This document shows, piece by piece, positions 7,679 to 13,680 of a stretch of DNA of 18,334 nucleotides. The notes beneath the pieces were generated by a model. The model did no database searches. It saw only the letters and a list, made by a program, of their open reading frames with translations, and had not been told where the DNA came from. Every line of letters starts with the position of its first letter. The first letter of the stretch is position 1. The stretch spans positions 1 through 18,334 of the forward strand of contig JAIYAA010000237.1 in NCBI GenBank assembly GCA_027489295.1, given 5' to 3'. A program made the translations under genes and the position numbers. The DNA comes from Sphingomonadales bacterium. GTDB lineage: Bacteria; Pseudomonadota; Alphaproteobacteria; Sphingomonadales; Sphingomonadaceae.

Positions 7679-7708
7679 GTGACCGGAGTTGCAAAGGGGA
7701 GTGGTCAC
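7679..7708. repeat. 6-bp inverted repeat just after the tail tube stop
   Basis: GTGACC at 7679-7684 pairs with GGTCAC at 7703-7708 around an 18-nt loop. It lies between the tail tube stop and the UUCG hairpin and shares its loop with one arm of the chaperone leader repeat. Function unknown. Confidence 0.3.
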
Positions 7709-7713
7709 AAACC

Positions 7714-8646
7714 TTATAGCTGGGTGATGTACAGGTCGGCGGCGGCAGTGGTGTCGTATGCGCCGCTGATTTCGATGTTGACGTACATGCTTTCACTATC
7801 AAGCTCGGTCTGCGGGATGCTCGCATGACCGAAGATGAAGAAGCCATAGCCTGCACCAGCAGTACCGACATTGAAGCTGAAAGCCTGACGCTGGCCGGTA
7901 AGCTGCTGGTCGAGGACCCAGCTTTCACGATAAGCGCGAATGGTTAGCTTCACATCGCGCTGGTCGCTAGGCGCGTTGCCGATAGCGGTGTTGGATCCCA
8001 GGACGTAGCGATTGTTGCGAGGCTGACCCCACTCAAGCTGCATGGACTTCCACTGAATGGTGGTCAGACCGGCGATGTTCAGGGTGTTCACATCTGCGCC
8101 AGTGAACTCGTACGCGGTCGAGAGAACGTCGGTTGCGACAACCGCGCTGTCGGTCTGCAACTGATCTTCTGCGGCACTCAGGAAATCGAATGCAATGGTG
8201 ACGGCCGATCCAGCTTCTGCGGACAGAGTGGCCTTGGTGATTGTGCTGCCCTTTGCCACGCTCAAAGCCGCCGAACCGGCAGCGCCAGGAGCAAGCAGCT
8301 GGAGAACCGAGAAGGTGCTATCTGTGGTGCCGGGCTTCAGGGTCTTGGTGCCGGTGGTGGTGAACTTGCCGCGAAGCGAGCCTTCCAGAAGCTGACTATA
8401 AACAGGCGAGAACATCAGCGGCATGCTGATCGTGCCGTTGCCAGACTTTGGACCACGCTGAAGACCATTCTTCGCGCCGTTCGGGCGCCTGGTGTTTGAA
8501 ACGACGTCGGCGGTCGAGAACGAGATGGGGTTCTGGTTTGCTGCTACGGGAAGGGTGTAGCGGGAGCCGGTGGTGGGAGTGGTTCCCGCTACCGTCTCCA
8601 GAAGAACGGACATCTGTGCGTCCGATGGATTAAAAATCTGTGGCAT
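7714..8646 (-). CDS. Major tail tube protein (310 aa)
   Basis: This protein forms the stacked rings of the tail tube. It lies between the tail terminator and the chaperone genes, the standard position. The first part (MPQIFNPSDAQMSVLLETVAGTTP, then YTLPVAANQNPISFSTADVVSN) and the Gly/Ser/Thr-rich beta structure match the Phage_tube_2 type of tube proteins, which are about 300 residues. The end (FSFNVGTAGAGYGFFIFGHASIPQTELDSESMYVNIEISGAY) is also typical. ATG 8646 is preferred over a GTG 33 nt upstream because GGAGG lies 4 nt before it and MPQIF is the usual N-terminus. A 9-bp perfect inverted repeat can mask that ribosome site. A UUCG hairpin follows the stop. Confidence 0.85.
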   Translation of the reverse strand: MPQIFNPSDAQMSVLLETVAGTTPTTGSRYTLPVAANQNPISFSTADVVSNTRRPNGAKNGLQRGPKSGNGTISMPLMFSPVYSQLLEGSLRGKFTTTGTKTLKPGTTDSTFSVLQLLAPGAAGSAALSVAKGSTITKATLSAEAGSAVTIAFDFLSAAEDQLQTDSAVVATDVLSTAYEFTGADVNTLNIAGLTTIQWKSMQLEWGQPRNNRYVLGSNTAIGNAPSDQRDVKLTIRAYRESWVLDQQLTGQRQAFSFNVGTAGAGYGFFIFGHASIPQTELDSESMYVNIEISGAYDTTAAADLYITQL

Positions 8647-8649
8647 GCT

Positions 8650-8714
8650 GCCTCCGAGAATAGCTATTGTCAAAGGCACAAGGCCCGCAGCTATTTATTT
8701 GAGTACTCGGAGGC
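8650..8714 (-). promoter_or_regulatory. 9-bp inverted repeat masking the tail tube ribosome site
   Basis: The minus-strand arm CTCGGAGGC at 8650-8658 contains the tail tube Shine-Dalgarno. It is perfectly complementary to GCCTCCGAG at 8706-8714, and the TAAATA motif at 8692-8697 lies between them. RNA beginning at the motif would lack the masking arm, while read-through RNA from the tail terminator gene would include it. The repeat is exact; the switch is inferred. Confidence 0.55.
8691..8699 (-). promoter_or_regulatory. Late-gene motif AATAAATAG before the tail tube gene
   Basis: Minus-strand AATAAATAG, 45 nt before the tail tube ATG and between the arms of a 9-bp inverted repeat. It is the site closest in composition to the T4 late core TATAAATA (7 of 8 positions). 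The promoter role is inferred. Confidence 0.5.
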
Positions 8715-8720
8715 TAGTGC

Positions 8721-9143
8721 TCACTGGTCTGTTGTCTTGCGGAGCGAGTGCCAGAAGATCATTGCGTTGATCAAGTGAAACTCTTGATCCCCGCGCTTGT
8801 AAGTGCTGGATGCGCTCTTGAGGTTGTCCACGACTAGCTTTTTGTCCGCGCTCCGCCACCCACGGAACAGCGCGTTGAACTGGTCGCGAATGTCGTTGCC
8901 GGGTCCGGTGTAAAGCCCCTTAGGCACAAAGATTTGCAGGGTGGCAGTGCCAGTCTGCTTGTAAATCGGGTTGGCACCGAGCGTATATGTCTCGTCAAAG
9001 TTCGGGTTGACGATCCAGCGGGTCCACACTCGTGTGTCGTCAATGTCCTGGTCGGGCTGGTTCTCGACCAGCAGTTGGATGGCCTCCGCGTCCATGTTGT
9101 CCATGAGGCGGTTGGTGAGGGCGGTGATGTCTTTCTGGATCAT
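8721..9143 (-). CDS. Tail terminator protein (140 aa)
   Basis: A 140-residue protein directly before the tail tube gene and after a gp10-like gene, the usual place of lambda gpU/SPP1 gp17-type terminators that cap the finished tail tube. The helical start (MIQKDITALTNRLMDNMDAEAIQLLVENQPDQD), a strand-rich centre (GTATLQIFVPKGLYTGPGNDIRDQFNALFRGW) and the end (YKRGDQEFHLINAMIFWHSLRK) fit DUF4128-like terminators. The ATG overlaps the upstream stop by 4 nt, giving translational coupling, and no TAAATA motif precedes it. Role supported mainly by gene order and fold-like pattern. Confidence 0.72.
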   Translation of the reverse strand: MIQKDITALTNRLMDNMDAEAIQLLVENQPDQDIDDTRVWTRWIVNPNFDETYTLGANPIYKQTGTATLQIFVPKGLYTGPGNDIRDQFNALFRGWRSADKKLVVDNLKSASSTYKRGDQEFHLINAMIFWHSLRKTTDQ

Positions 9144-9454
9144 CCCTTAATTCCTTTCACGGCGGCCACGACGGCATTCTCCACCCAGCCGGGCTTTGCC
9201 TGGGGACTGTGACCGTTGGCGAGCGCGCCCGCGTATTCGGTGTTGTTCTCGATTTTGCCGTTCTCGAATGGCTTGGTCGGCGTCTCCACCGTCCAGGCAC
9301 CGCGGAACTTGCCGGTATCCACAGGGCTGGCCATCACGAGGTTTGCATGTGCGTCGAGCGTGACCTTCGCGGCCACTTCGACGGTCTTCTCCTCGATCAT
9401 CTTTGTGATCGCGCCGCGCTTGGCGGTTAGATCCGATAGGTCGATTTTGATCAT
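9140..9454 (-). CDS. HK97 gp10-like tail completion protein (104 aa)
   Basis: The segment HANLVMASPVDTGKFRGAWTVETPTKPF carries the SPVDTG-x-x-R-x-W pattern that marks HK97 gp10-family proteins, which act at the head-tail junction or in tail completion. The following part (IENNTEYAGALANGHSPQAKPGWVENAVVAA) contains the usual N.xxYA..L..G.S.QA..GWV signature. The length is slightly short of the family norm (about 110-150 residues). Its start and stop overlap neighbouring genes by 4 nt, so it belongs to one coupled block from 8721 to 10193. Confidence 0.88.
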   Translation of the reverse strand: MIKIDLSDLTAKRGAITKMIEEKTVEVAAKVTLDAHANLVMASPVDTGKFRGAWTVETPTKPFENGKIENNTEYAGALANGHSPQAKPGWVENAVVAAVKGIKG

Positions 9455-9801
9455 GCGACCTCCGCGACATAGACGATGGCCTGGCCCTGGGGCGCAATGC
9501 GCGTGACCTTGCCGATCTGCCAGCGCAAGGAGCCCATCGTGAGCGTGTCGCCCTCGTGGGGCTCTGCGAGCATCGTAGCGACGCTTTGCAGCGTTTTGTG
9601 GCCATCGGAGCCCGCAACCTCGATAGGCCCCACAACGGCCTTCGTAGGGCGTCCTTGGGGCTGTCCGCCGGCGGATGCGCGACCGGCGCGCTTTGCGGCC
9701 AGGGAGGTATCGGTTGGAGCCGTGCCGATCAGGGTGGCATCGGTACCAAACTCCGTCAGCATCTCGACCACCAGGGGGTAGAAGTCGTCATAGAGGCTCA
9801 T
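9451..9801 (-). CDS. Head closure / head-tail joining protein (116 aa)
   Basis: A 116-residue protein between the connector and the gp10-like gene, where stopper/head-closure proteins are encoded. A helical start (MSLYDDFYPLVVEMLTEFGTDATLIG) is followed by a low-complexity Ala/Gly/Arg linker (KRAGRASAGGQPQGRP). A beta-rich end (PHEGDTLTMGSLRWQIGKVTRIAPQGQAIVYVAEV) resembles the small beta barrel of closure proteins. The start overlaps the upstream stop (TGATG) and the stop overlaps the next ATG. Functional name inferred from order and shape. Confidence 0.68.
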   Translation of the reverse strand: MSLYDDFYPLVVEMLTEFGTDATLIGTAPTDTSLAAKRAGRASAGGQPQGRPTKAVVGPIEVAGSDGHKTLQSVATMLAEPHEGDTLTMGSLRWQIGKVTRIAPQGQAIVYVAEVA

Positions 9802-10193
9802 CAGCGCACCAGCTTTCCGAACGAGACGCTGGGGGCGGTCGCAGCAATGAGGAATGGGCGAATGGTCGCGGTGATGTAGGGGTAGGGGTCGGTGTCGCTC
9901 TGGAAGTACTCAGTTTCCTTCTTGAAGCCCGCGCCTTCCTTTTTCTCCATCTTCACTGCCTGCGGTGCAGCCACAGCGGGGGGATTGGTCTGGAAGATCG
10001 AGGCCAGTCGGCAAACCAAGCCGTCAAAGATGCGCTGCTCGTCCGTGGTCAGTGTGGTGCGCACCTTGTAGACAGAGCGAATGTAGTCCTCTGCATCCTG
10101 CAAGAGAGCCTGGGCTTCCTGTGTGTCCAGAGTGCTCCAAGCGGTGTTGCCGCGAGCATTGTTGTAGGAATTTGCGAATGTGACTGTAGCCAT
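9801..10193 (-). CDS. Head-tail connector (DnaT_2-like, 130 aa)
   Basis: Located just after the major capsid gene, where gp6/gp15-like adaptor proteins are encoded that bind below the portal. The N-terminus (FANSYNNARGNTAWSTLDTQEAQALLQDAEDYIRSVY) fits a helical family often labelled DnaT-like ssDNA-binding in databases (the Y..ARG...W....EAQ...L..A..YI pattern). In phage structural operons that label is misleading, and a connector role is more likely. ATG 10193 has GGAGG 6 nt upstream. It overlaps the next gene by one base (TGATG), starting a four-gene coupled block. Confidence 0.75.
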   Translation of the reverse strand: MATVTFANSYNNARGNTAWSTLDTQEAQALLQDAEDYIRSVYKVRTTLTTDEQRIFDGLVCRLASIFQTNPPAVAAPQAVKMEKKEGAGFKKETEYFQSDTDPYPYITATIRPFLIAATAPSVSFGKLVR

Positions 10194-10207
10194 GAAGAAC
10201 CTCCACG

Positions 10208-10215
10208 CTATTTAG
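10208..10215 (-). promoter_or_regulatory. Late-gene motif CTAAATAG before the connector gene
   Basis: Minus-strand CTAAATAG, followed by a Shine-Dalgarno and the connector ATG, 15 nt in all. CCTC just upstream could pair with GAGG of the ribosome site (4 bp), a weak version of the masking pattern seen at other late genes. The promoter role is inferred. Confidence 0.45.
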
Positions 10216-10234
10216 AGGAGCCCGAGACGACGAA

Positions 10235-10258
10235 GGCCGCCCTCCGAAGAGAGCGGCC
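10235..10258 (-). terminator. UUCG-capped hairpin after the major capsid gene
   Basis: On the minus strand GGCCGCTCTC and GAGGGCGGCC pair over 10 positions, one a U-G wobble, capped by C(UUCG)G. It begins 22 nt after the capsid stop and precedes the connector motif. There is no good U tract (TTCGTCG follows), so it may be a terminator or a 3'-end RNA stabiliser. The design matches the hairpin after the tail tube gene. Confidence 0.6.
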
Positions 10259-10280
10259 CTGTGCGTAAAACCGCTGCCGA

Positions 10281-11288
10281 TTAAGCGTTGGTCTTGAGGA
10301 TTGCGATTGGCACGTTCTTGCGGTCGAACTGGCGGGTGAAGCTGCCAGCTGCGCGGTACTGAGCCAGGGTTGGCGACTTGGTGTTTGCCGAAACAGCGGC
10401 AGCGCACGAGAAGCCAATTGGGTGGATGATCAGCTGCTTGCGCGAGTACAGACGGTCCTCACCGAAACCGTTACCAGCCGAAGGGTCACGCCAAATCTCG
10501 GTGCCGTTTGCAGGCGATGCTTCGCCGTATGCGAATGCGCCTTGGCCCAGAATGTAGGTCGTGTAGGTCTTGCGGTTGGTGCCCTGAACGACGGGGCAGG
10601 TGTCGTCGATGATGACGGTCTTGCCGTAGTAGCGGGTGAATGGGCTAACGGTCGAAGGAGCCTGGAAAGCAGTTGGTTCCAGCTTCATCAGGTTGGTGAA
10701 GACCTGCGAGTGCATGACGATGACGCCGAGCTTGTCCATTGCGTCGCCCATGGTCTGGTGTGCGTCCAGGATGGTGCCGAAGTTGACCGACTGAGCAGCG
10801 GTTGCAGTGCCCGTGGTATCAACAGCGAGGTTGAGAACCATGTCGCCGCCGTTCGATGCAACGTTGGTTGCTTCGATACCTGCCAGCTTGGCCAGGACGT
10901 TCTGCTGATAGTCCTGTGCCCAGTAGGTGCCGACGATGCTTGCGACGTAGCCCAGGGGATCCGTACCCGAAACTGCCGCAGCCAGCTGCATGACCGACCA
11001 ATCCTTGCTGCGGTAGTCGGTGCGACCAATCTGCGAACCAGCGGTCACGTTTGCAGGAACAGACTTAACGGTGTTGTCGTCCGAAGCGACGTTGCTCTCT
11101 ACCCATGCGAATGGATTGAAGTGCGGAGCCTCGAACACTGCTCCGCCTTCGGCTGCGCGCTTGTCCATGTCGCCCATGTTGGCGACGACGTTCGACTGAA
11201 TGAGAGCAGACTTTAGAACAGTCTGCTGGCGAGCATAGGCAGTGAATACCTTTGGCTCGATGAGATTAGAAAGCTGAGTGGTTGCCAT
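10281..11288 (-). CDS. Major capsid protein (335 aa)
   Basis: This protein builds the icosahedral head. It follows the scaffold gene and precedes the connector. The N-terminus (MATTQLSNLIEPKVFTAYARQQTVLKSALIQSNVV) is the typical start of a group of HK97-fold capsid proteins that use a separate scaffold. The remainder (DKLGVIVMHSQVFTNLMKLEPTAF, then YYGKTVIIDDTCPVV, then YILGQGAFAYGEASPANGTEIWRDP) fits the A-domain and E-loop regions of that fold. No protease gene accompanies it. ATG 11288 has GGAGGT 10 nt upstream. The 79-nt leader can form competing hairpins, and a UUCG hairpin lies after the stop. Confidence 0.9.
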   Translation of the reverse strand: MATTQLSNLIEPKVFTAYARQQTVLKSALIQSNVVANMGDMDKRAAEGGAVFEAPHFNPFAWVESNVASDDNTVKSVPANVTAGSQIGRTDYRSKDWSVMQLAAAVSGTDPLGYVASIVGTYWAQDYQQNVLAKLAGIEATNVASNGGDMVLNLAVDTTGTATAAQSVNFGTILDAHQTMGDAMDKLGVIVMHSQVFTNLMKLEPTAFQAPSTVSPFTRYYGKTVIIDDTCPVVQGTNRKTYTTYILGQGAFAYGEASPANGTEIWRDPSAGNGFGEDRLYSRKQLIIHPIGFSCAAAVSANTKSPTLAQYRAAGSFTRQFDRKNVPIAILKTNA

Positions 11289-11307
11289 GTTTGGCTTGAC
11301 CTCCGAT

Positions 11308-11334
11308 TTGATGTTACCAACCGGGCAACATCAA
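11308..11334 (-). promoter_or_regulatory. 8-bp hairpin beside the capsid Shine-Dalgarno
   Basis: TTGATGTT at 11308-11315 pairs exactly with AACATCAA at 11327-11334 across an 11-nt loop. The stem starts 3 nt from the capsid ribosome site at 11299-11304. It competes with the hairpin at 11324-11342 because they share bases. Direct inverted repeat; function inferred. Confidence 0.45.
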
Positions 11335-11366
11335 TCGTTGCCGGGTCAGCCTTTTTGACTGACCCG
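11324..11366 (-). promoter_or_regulatory. Two adjoining leader hairpins upstream of the capsid gene
   Basis: GGCAAC/GTTGCC (11324-11329 with 11337-11342) and CGGGTCAG/CTGACCCG (11342-11349 with 11359-11366) form two nearly adjoining perfect stems of 6 and 8 bp that share base 11342. They begin immediately after the TAAATA motif, so they would be at or near the 5' end of a transcript started there. Such 5' stems can protect abundant mRNAs; this role is inferred. Confidence 0.5.
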
Positions 11367-11374
11367 CTATTTAG
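11367..11374 (-). promoter_or_regulatory. Late-gene motif CTAAATAG before the capsid gene
   Basis: Minus-strand CTAAATAG, 79 nt before the capsid ATG and directly followed by two strong hairpins. It shares the octamer with the connector site. The promoter role is inferred. Confidence 0.5.
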
Positions 11375-11401
11375 TCTTGGCATCCGGGAGGGTGTTGAAA
11401 G

Positions 11402-11427
11402 GGGTTGGCAGCTTGGACTACCAACCC
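11402..11427 (-). terminator. Hairpin after the scaffold gene
   Basis: On the minus strand GGGTTGG and CCAACCC pair perfectly. An inner TAG/CTG extends the stem to 10 bp with a 6-nt loop, and CTTTC follows. It lies 6 nt after the scaffold stop and before the capsid motif. This is a plausible weak intrinsic terminator or attenuator that lets capsid expression be set apart from scaffold. Confidence 0.5.
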
Positions 11428-11433
11428 TCTTGA

Positions 11434-12069
11434 TTAGATATTGTTGAGGTATCCGTTGCCGGTCTCGGTTGCCCACGCGGCTGCCGCTGCTGGATCGGAC
11501 TGCTTGAGTGCCTGGAAGTCACCCAGATTAAAGTCCTTTCCTGCGACCGGATTGGCCTTGGTGCTTGTGTTGCCGGTTGCCCCGCCACCGCTATTGTCGC
11601 TTGCGCGGCGGAAGTGGGCTCCGTTGTCGCCACCCAAATACTCGCCAGCAAACTCGCCAATGGGCTTTCCCTCGATGGTAGCGACGCCACCTTCGTACTG
11701 GACCTTGGTTTTGAGCAGCGCGGTGACAGCCTCGGTCATCTCGGGACGAACATTACCCTCCGCGAGAGCGCGAGCAATCTCGTTGTCCACACGGATGGTA
11801 CGCAGATCGGCGTCAGCTGCGTTGAGCTTGTCCTGTAGCTTCTGGAGTTCCTTGGCGTGGGCCGCTTTGAGCGCTTCAAGATCGCCCCCGCGTTCCGCTG
11901 CTTTCTGCGCCGCTTCATCGGCCGCATCCTGAGCTTCCTGCGCCTTCAGCTTGACCTTCTGCTTTTCAGCTAGAAGTTCCTTGTTCTTCGCCTTGACCTT
12001 CTCAAGCTCAGCGCGAAGTTCCTCAATGCCACCTTCGTCGGTGGTCTGGTTTTCATTGGTATCAGACAT
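11434..12069 (-). CDS. Capsid scaffold protein (211 aa)
   Basis: The protein sits immediately before the capsid gene. It is highly charged and forms a long coiled coil from about residue 15 to 95 (IEELRAELEKVKAKNKELLAEKQKVKLKAQEAQDAADEAAQKAAERG). A Gly/Ser/Asn linker (DNSGGGATGNTSTKANPV) and a short C-terminal segment (FNLGDFQALKQSDPAAAAAWA) follow, which in scaffolds usually binds the capsid protein. This is the classic layout of phage scaffold proteins of about 200 residues. ATG 12069 is chosen over a GTG 18 nt upstream because AGAAGGA lies 6 nt before it and the extra residues encode only the Shine-Dalgarno itself. Confidence 0.87.
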   Translation of the reverse strand: MSDTNENQTTDEGGIEELRAELEKVKAKNKELLAEKQKVKLKAQEAQDAADEAAQKAAERGGDLEALKAAHAKELQKLQDKLNAADADLRTIRVDNEIARALAEGNVRPEMTEAVTALLKTKVQYEGGVATIEGKPIGEFAGEYLGGDNGAHFRRASDNSGGGATGNTSTKANPVAGKDFNLGDFQALKQSDPAAAAAWATETGNGYLNNI

Positions 12070-12072
12070 TTT

Positions 12073-12140
12073 TTTCCTTCTCGGCACTGCCGTTCTGGTT
12101 TACCCCCACATGGGAGCGCACCTATTTACCGAGGGGGAAA
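12073..12140 (-). promoter_or_regulatory. Imperfect repeat pairing the scaffold ribosome site with DNA upstream of the motif
   Basis: Minus-strand GAGAAGGAAA (12073-12082, containing the scaffold Shine-Dalgarno) can pair at 8 of 10 positions with TTTCCCCCTC (12131-12140), which abuts the upstream side of the TAAATA motif. This repeats, in weaker form, the bracket geometry of the tape measure, tail tube and chaperone leaders. Confidence 0.3.
12123..12131 (-). promoter_or_regulatory. Late-gene motif CGGTAAATA before the scaffold gene
   Basis: Located in CTCGGTAAATAGGTGCG (12117-12133), identical over 17 bases to the chaperone site. It lies 53 nt before the scaffold ATG and only 11 nt from the start codon of the oppositely oriented gene at 12142. 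The promoter role is inferred. Confidence 0.5.
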
Positions 12141-12141
12141 G

Positions 12142-12621
12142 ATGTTCTGTCCAAATGCCGCAGACTGGGGAAATGTAGCTGATTGGATATCAGGTTTAGG
12201 TTCATTTGCTGCTGTCGTTGCAGCGTTGTACATAGCTGGTACGCAAAACCGATTGGCTGCTGATCAGAGGAAGCTAGCTAAGGAAGCCGAGCGCAATACA
12301 AAGCATAACCTAATTTCTGAAATAATGCGATTGACGGCTGAGATCGAAGCAAAGGCAAAAACTGGATCAATAACCGGCGGCAGTGTCAATCAAGCCTTGT
12401 TGAACGCCATGGAAATTGAACAGCTTTCTAACCAGCTGGAGTCGCTCCAGGAGCTTTCGAAGGGTGATCCTCAGATCTTCGGTGAAATTGGGCGGACTGT
12501 TCGTGAGGCAAGCATATCGCCAGCCGACAAGACGAACAATATGCTTGCATCAAGATTTTCCTATATATCGCAAGCCATGGTTAAGCGGCGGCAGTTGTTT
12601 CAATCGCTTTTACAAGATTGA
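12142..12621 (+). CDS. Membrane-anchored coiled-coil moron protein (159 aa)
   Basis: Function unknown. Residues about 12-36 (ADWISGLGSFAAVVAALYIAGTQN) form one hydrophobic segment. A charged helical region follows (NRLAADQRKLAKEAERNTKHNLISEIMRLTAEIEAKAKTG), then a second helical part (NAMEIEQLSNQLESLQELSKGD), so the product is probably an inner-membrane protein with a cytoplasmic coiled coil. A good ribosome site (GAGGGGGAAAG) precedes the ATG. The gene is AT-richer than its surroundings: lines at 12181 and 12301 count 27 and 23 of 60 G+C, against 36 of 60 at 12841. Its last 12 bases overlap the end of the MuF gene. Opposite orientation, base composition and position suggest late acquisition. 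Superinfection exclusion or defence is possible but unproven. Confidence 0.72.
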   Translation: MFCPNAADWGNVADWISGLGSFAAVVAALYIAGTQNRLAADQRKLAKEAERNTKHNLISEIMRLTAEIEAKAKTGSITGGSVNQALLNAMEIEQLSNQLESLQELSKGDPQIFGEIGRTVREASISPADKTNNMLASRFSYISQAMVKRRQLFQSLLQD

Positions 12622-13680
12622 GCTGTAGACTTTTGTCAGTTGATCAAGGGTGAGGACGGTTCCATCGCTCTTGATGAACTGCTGGAGGTCCAGTTTGCCA
12701 TCGCGCCACAGCTGAGCACGAGTGGGACCGAGGATGGTGTTCTGTGTTTCGTCGCCCTTGCTGGTCAGCCAATCCGCAAACTTGGTGTCACCGGCCACCT
12801 GTCCGTCCATGCTCGCACGTTCAGATGGGCTTGCTTCGTCGGCATCAACACCAAGCTCGCGAAAGCTCTTTGTGACCGCCACGCTGATCGAGCGGCAACG
12901 GACATGGCGCGGGGGGATCGGGCCTTCGCCAATGGGGAAGACCTGACCGGATAGCGATGCACAGGTGATCGTCGTGCGGCTGTCCAGGGTGCTGACGAAC
13001 TGCCAGCCCTTCACGACATGGGCGTTCGCCTTCCAGGTGTGCTGCGCGGCCTGATTGCTGATGTGCGTGGTTGCGGTTCGAACGATAGCGTCAGCGGAGC
13101 GACGGCTGATGTCGAGCACGCCATCGGTGTAGCGATTGGCCTTGGTGCCACGAATGCGCGCGACGATCTTGTCCGTGCTCTCGCCCTGGACAAGCCCAAG
13201 TCGGATGGCTTGGCTGATGCGGTCGATGCGGCCCTGCTCCATGCCCTGTGTCCAGCTGGCCAGGAGCTTGCCTTCCATTGGGGCTGTCTCCACGATCGCG
13301 CGGAGCATCGCCGGAGCGGGCAGGGTGGTTTCCACGCTTGCGATGATCGACGCATCGAGCGCGCCTTTCTGAAACACGGCTTCGGCCTGAGCGAAGTCGG
13401 TTAGCTCGTCGGTTAGCTGGTCGTGGACCTGATCGTAGATCGCACCATTGAGCGCGCGAACCTCCTCCAGCATCTTTTCCAAACGCTTGGTGGTCTTCGG
13501 CCCGATGTCGAAGCCGCGCTCCTCGATGCTGGCGAGGCGACCGGCGATCTTCTCCAGAATATCTGCGTCGGCGCTGTTGAGCAGCTGGACGATACGGTCG
13601 GACAAACCCTTACCGTATCGTCCAAGCTCGATGGCGTGACGGACGGCCCTGTCGCGCAGGGCTTCGTTCGCTGTGGGCAT
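12610..13680 (-). CDS. MuF-type head morphogenesis protein (356 aa)
   Basis: Minor head protein of the Mu gpF / SPP1 gp7 family, which binds the portal and is carried in the procapsid. Residues about 1-100 are helical. The family domain is at about 195-268 (SADAIVRTATTHISNQAAQHTW, then WQFVSTLDSRTTITCASLSGQVFPIGEGPIPPRHVRCRSISV), with the typical D-x-R-T...C..L.G..F...G..PPRH..CRC-like end. The tail (SERASMDGQVAGDTKFADWL) is also usual. The ATG overlaps the portal stop (TAATG), so translation is coupled. No fused toxin domain is visible after residue 268, unlike some MuF polymorphic toxins. The 3' end overlaps a plus-strand gene by 12 nt. Confidence 0.92.
   Translation of the reverse strand: MPTANEALRDRAVRHAIELGRYGKGLSDRIVQLLNSADADILEKIAGRLASIEERGFDIGPKTTKRLEKMLEEVRALNGAIYDQVHDQLTDELTDFAQAEAVFQKGALDASIIASVETTLPAPAMLRAIVETAPMEGKLLASWTQGMEQGRIDRISQAIRLGLVQGESTDKIVARIRGTKANRYTDGVLDISRRSADAIVRTATTHISNQAAQHTWKANAHVVKGWQFVSTLDSRTTITCASLSGQVFPIGEGPIPPRHVRCRSISVAVTKSFRELGVDADEASPSERASMDGQVAGDTKFADWLTSKGDETQNTILGPTRAQLWRDGKLDLQQFIKSDGTVLTLDQLTKVYSSIL

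Larger units (their letters stand above)
7604..7699 (-). promoter_or_regulatory. 8-bp inverted repeat spanning the chaperone leader
   Basis: CAAAGGGG on the minus strand at 7604-7611, containing the chaperone Shine-Dalgarno, is the exact complement of CCCCTTTG at 7692-7699. The pair encloses the TAAATA motif and a UUCG hairpin. As at the tape measure and tail tube genes, the upstream arm precedes the motif, so only read-through RNA could mask the ribosome site. The repeat is exact; the function is inferred. Confidence 0.4.

Noticed and set aside
2862..8646. Contractile-tail (myovirus) interpretation prompted by T4-like promoter motifs
   Set aside because: No sheath, baseplate wedge or gp25-like genes are present. 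A single tube gene, frameshifted G/GT chaperones and the tape measure-tip order are siphovirus traits.
9801..10193. DNA replication role (DnaT-like) for the 130-residue protein
   Set aside because: The family label comes from weak similarity. The gene sits in a coupled block of head-tail joining genes, where a connector function is far more likely.
10422..11216. 264-codon open frame on the plus strand opposite the major capsid gene
   Set aside because: It is fully antisense to a well-supported capsid gene, has no ribosome site, and its product looks like a shadow of high-GC coding DNA. The same holds for the long plus-strand frames at 162-830, 3754-4380, 5565-6128 and 15961-16620.
12070..12087. 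GTG start extending the scaffold protein by six residues
   Set aside because: The added codons consist of the Shine-Dalgarno sequence for the ATG at 12069. The GTG extensions of the tail tube (8679) and chaperone (7624) genes were rejected for similar reasons.
12123..12128. TATTTA as a plus-strand -10 element for the gene at 12142
   Set aside because: It matches the sigma70 -10 at only three positions and would place the transcript start at or beyond the ribosome site. The motif recurs before minus-strand genes, with no plus-strand gene beside most copies.
12610..13680. MuF polymorphic toxin
   Set aside because: About 90 residues follow the MuF domain and they resemble the usual structural tail of such proteins; no toxin motif is visible.
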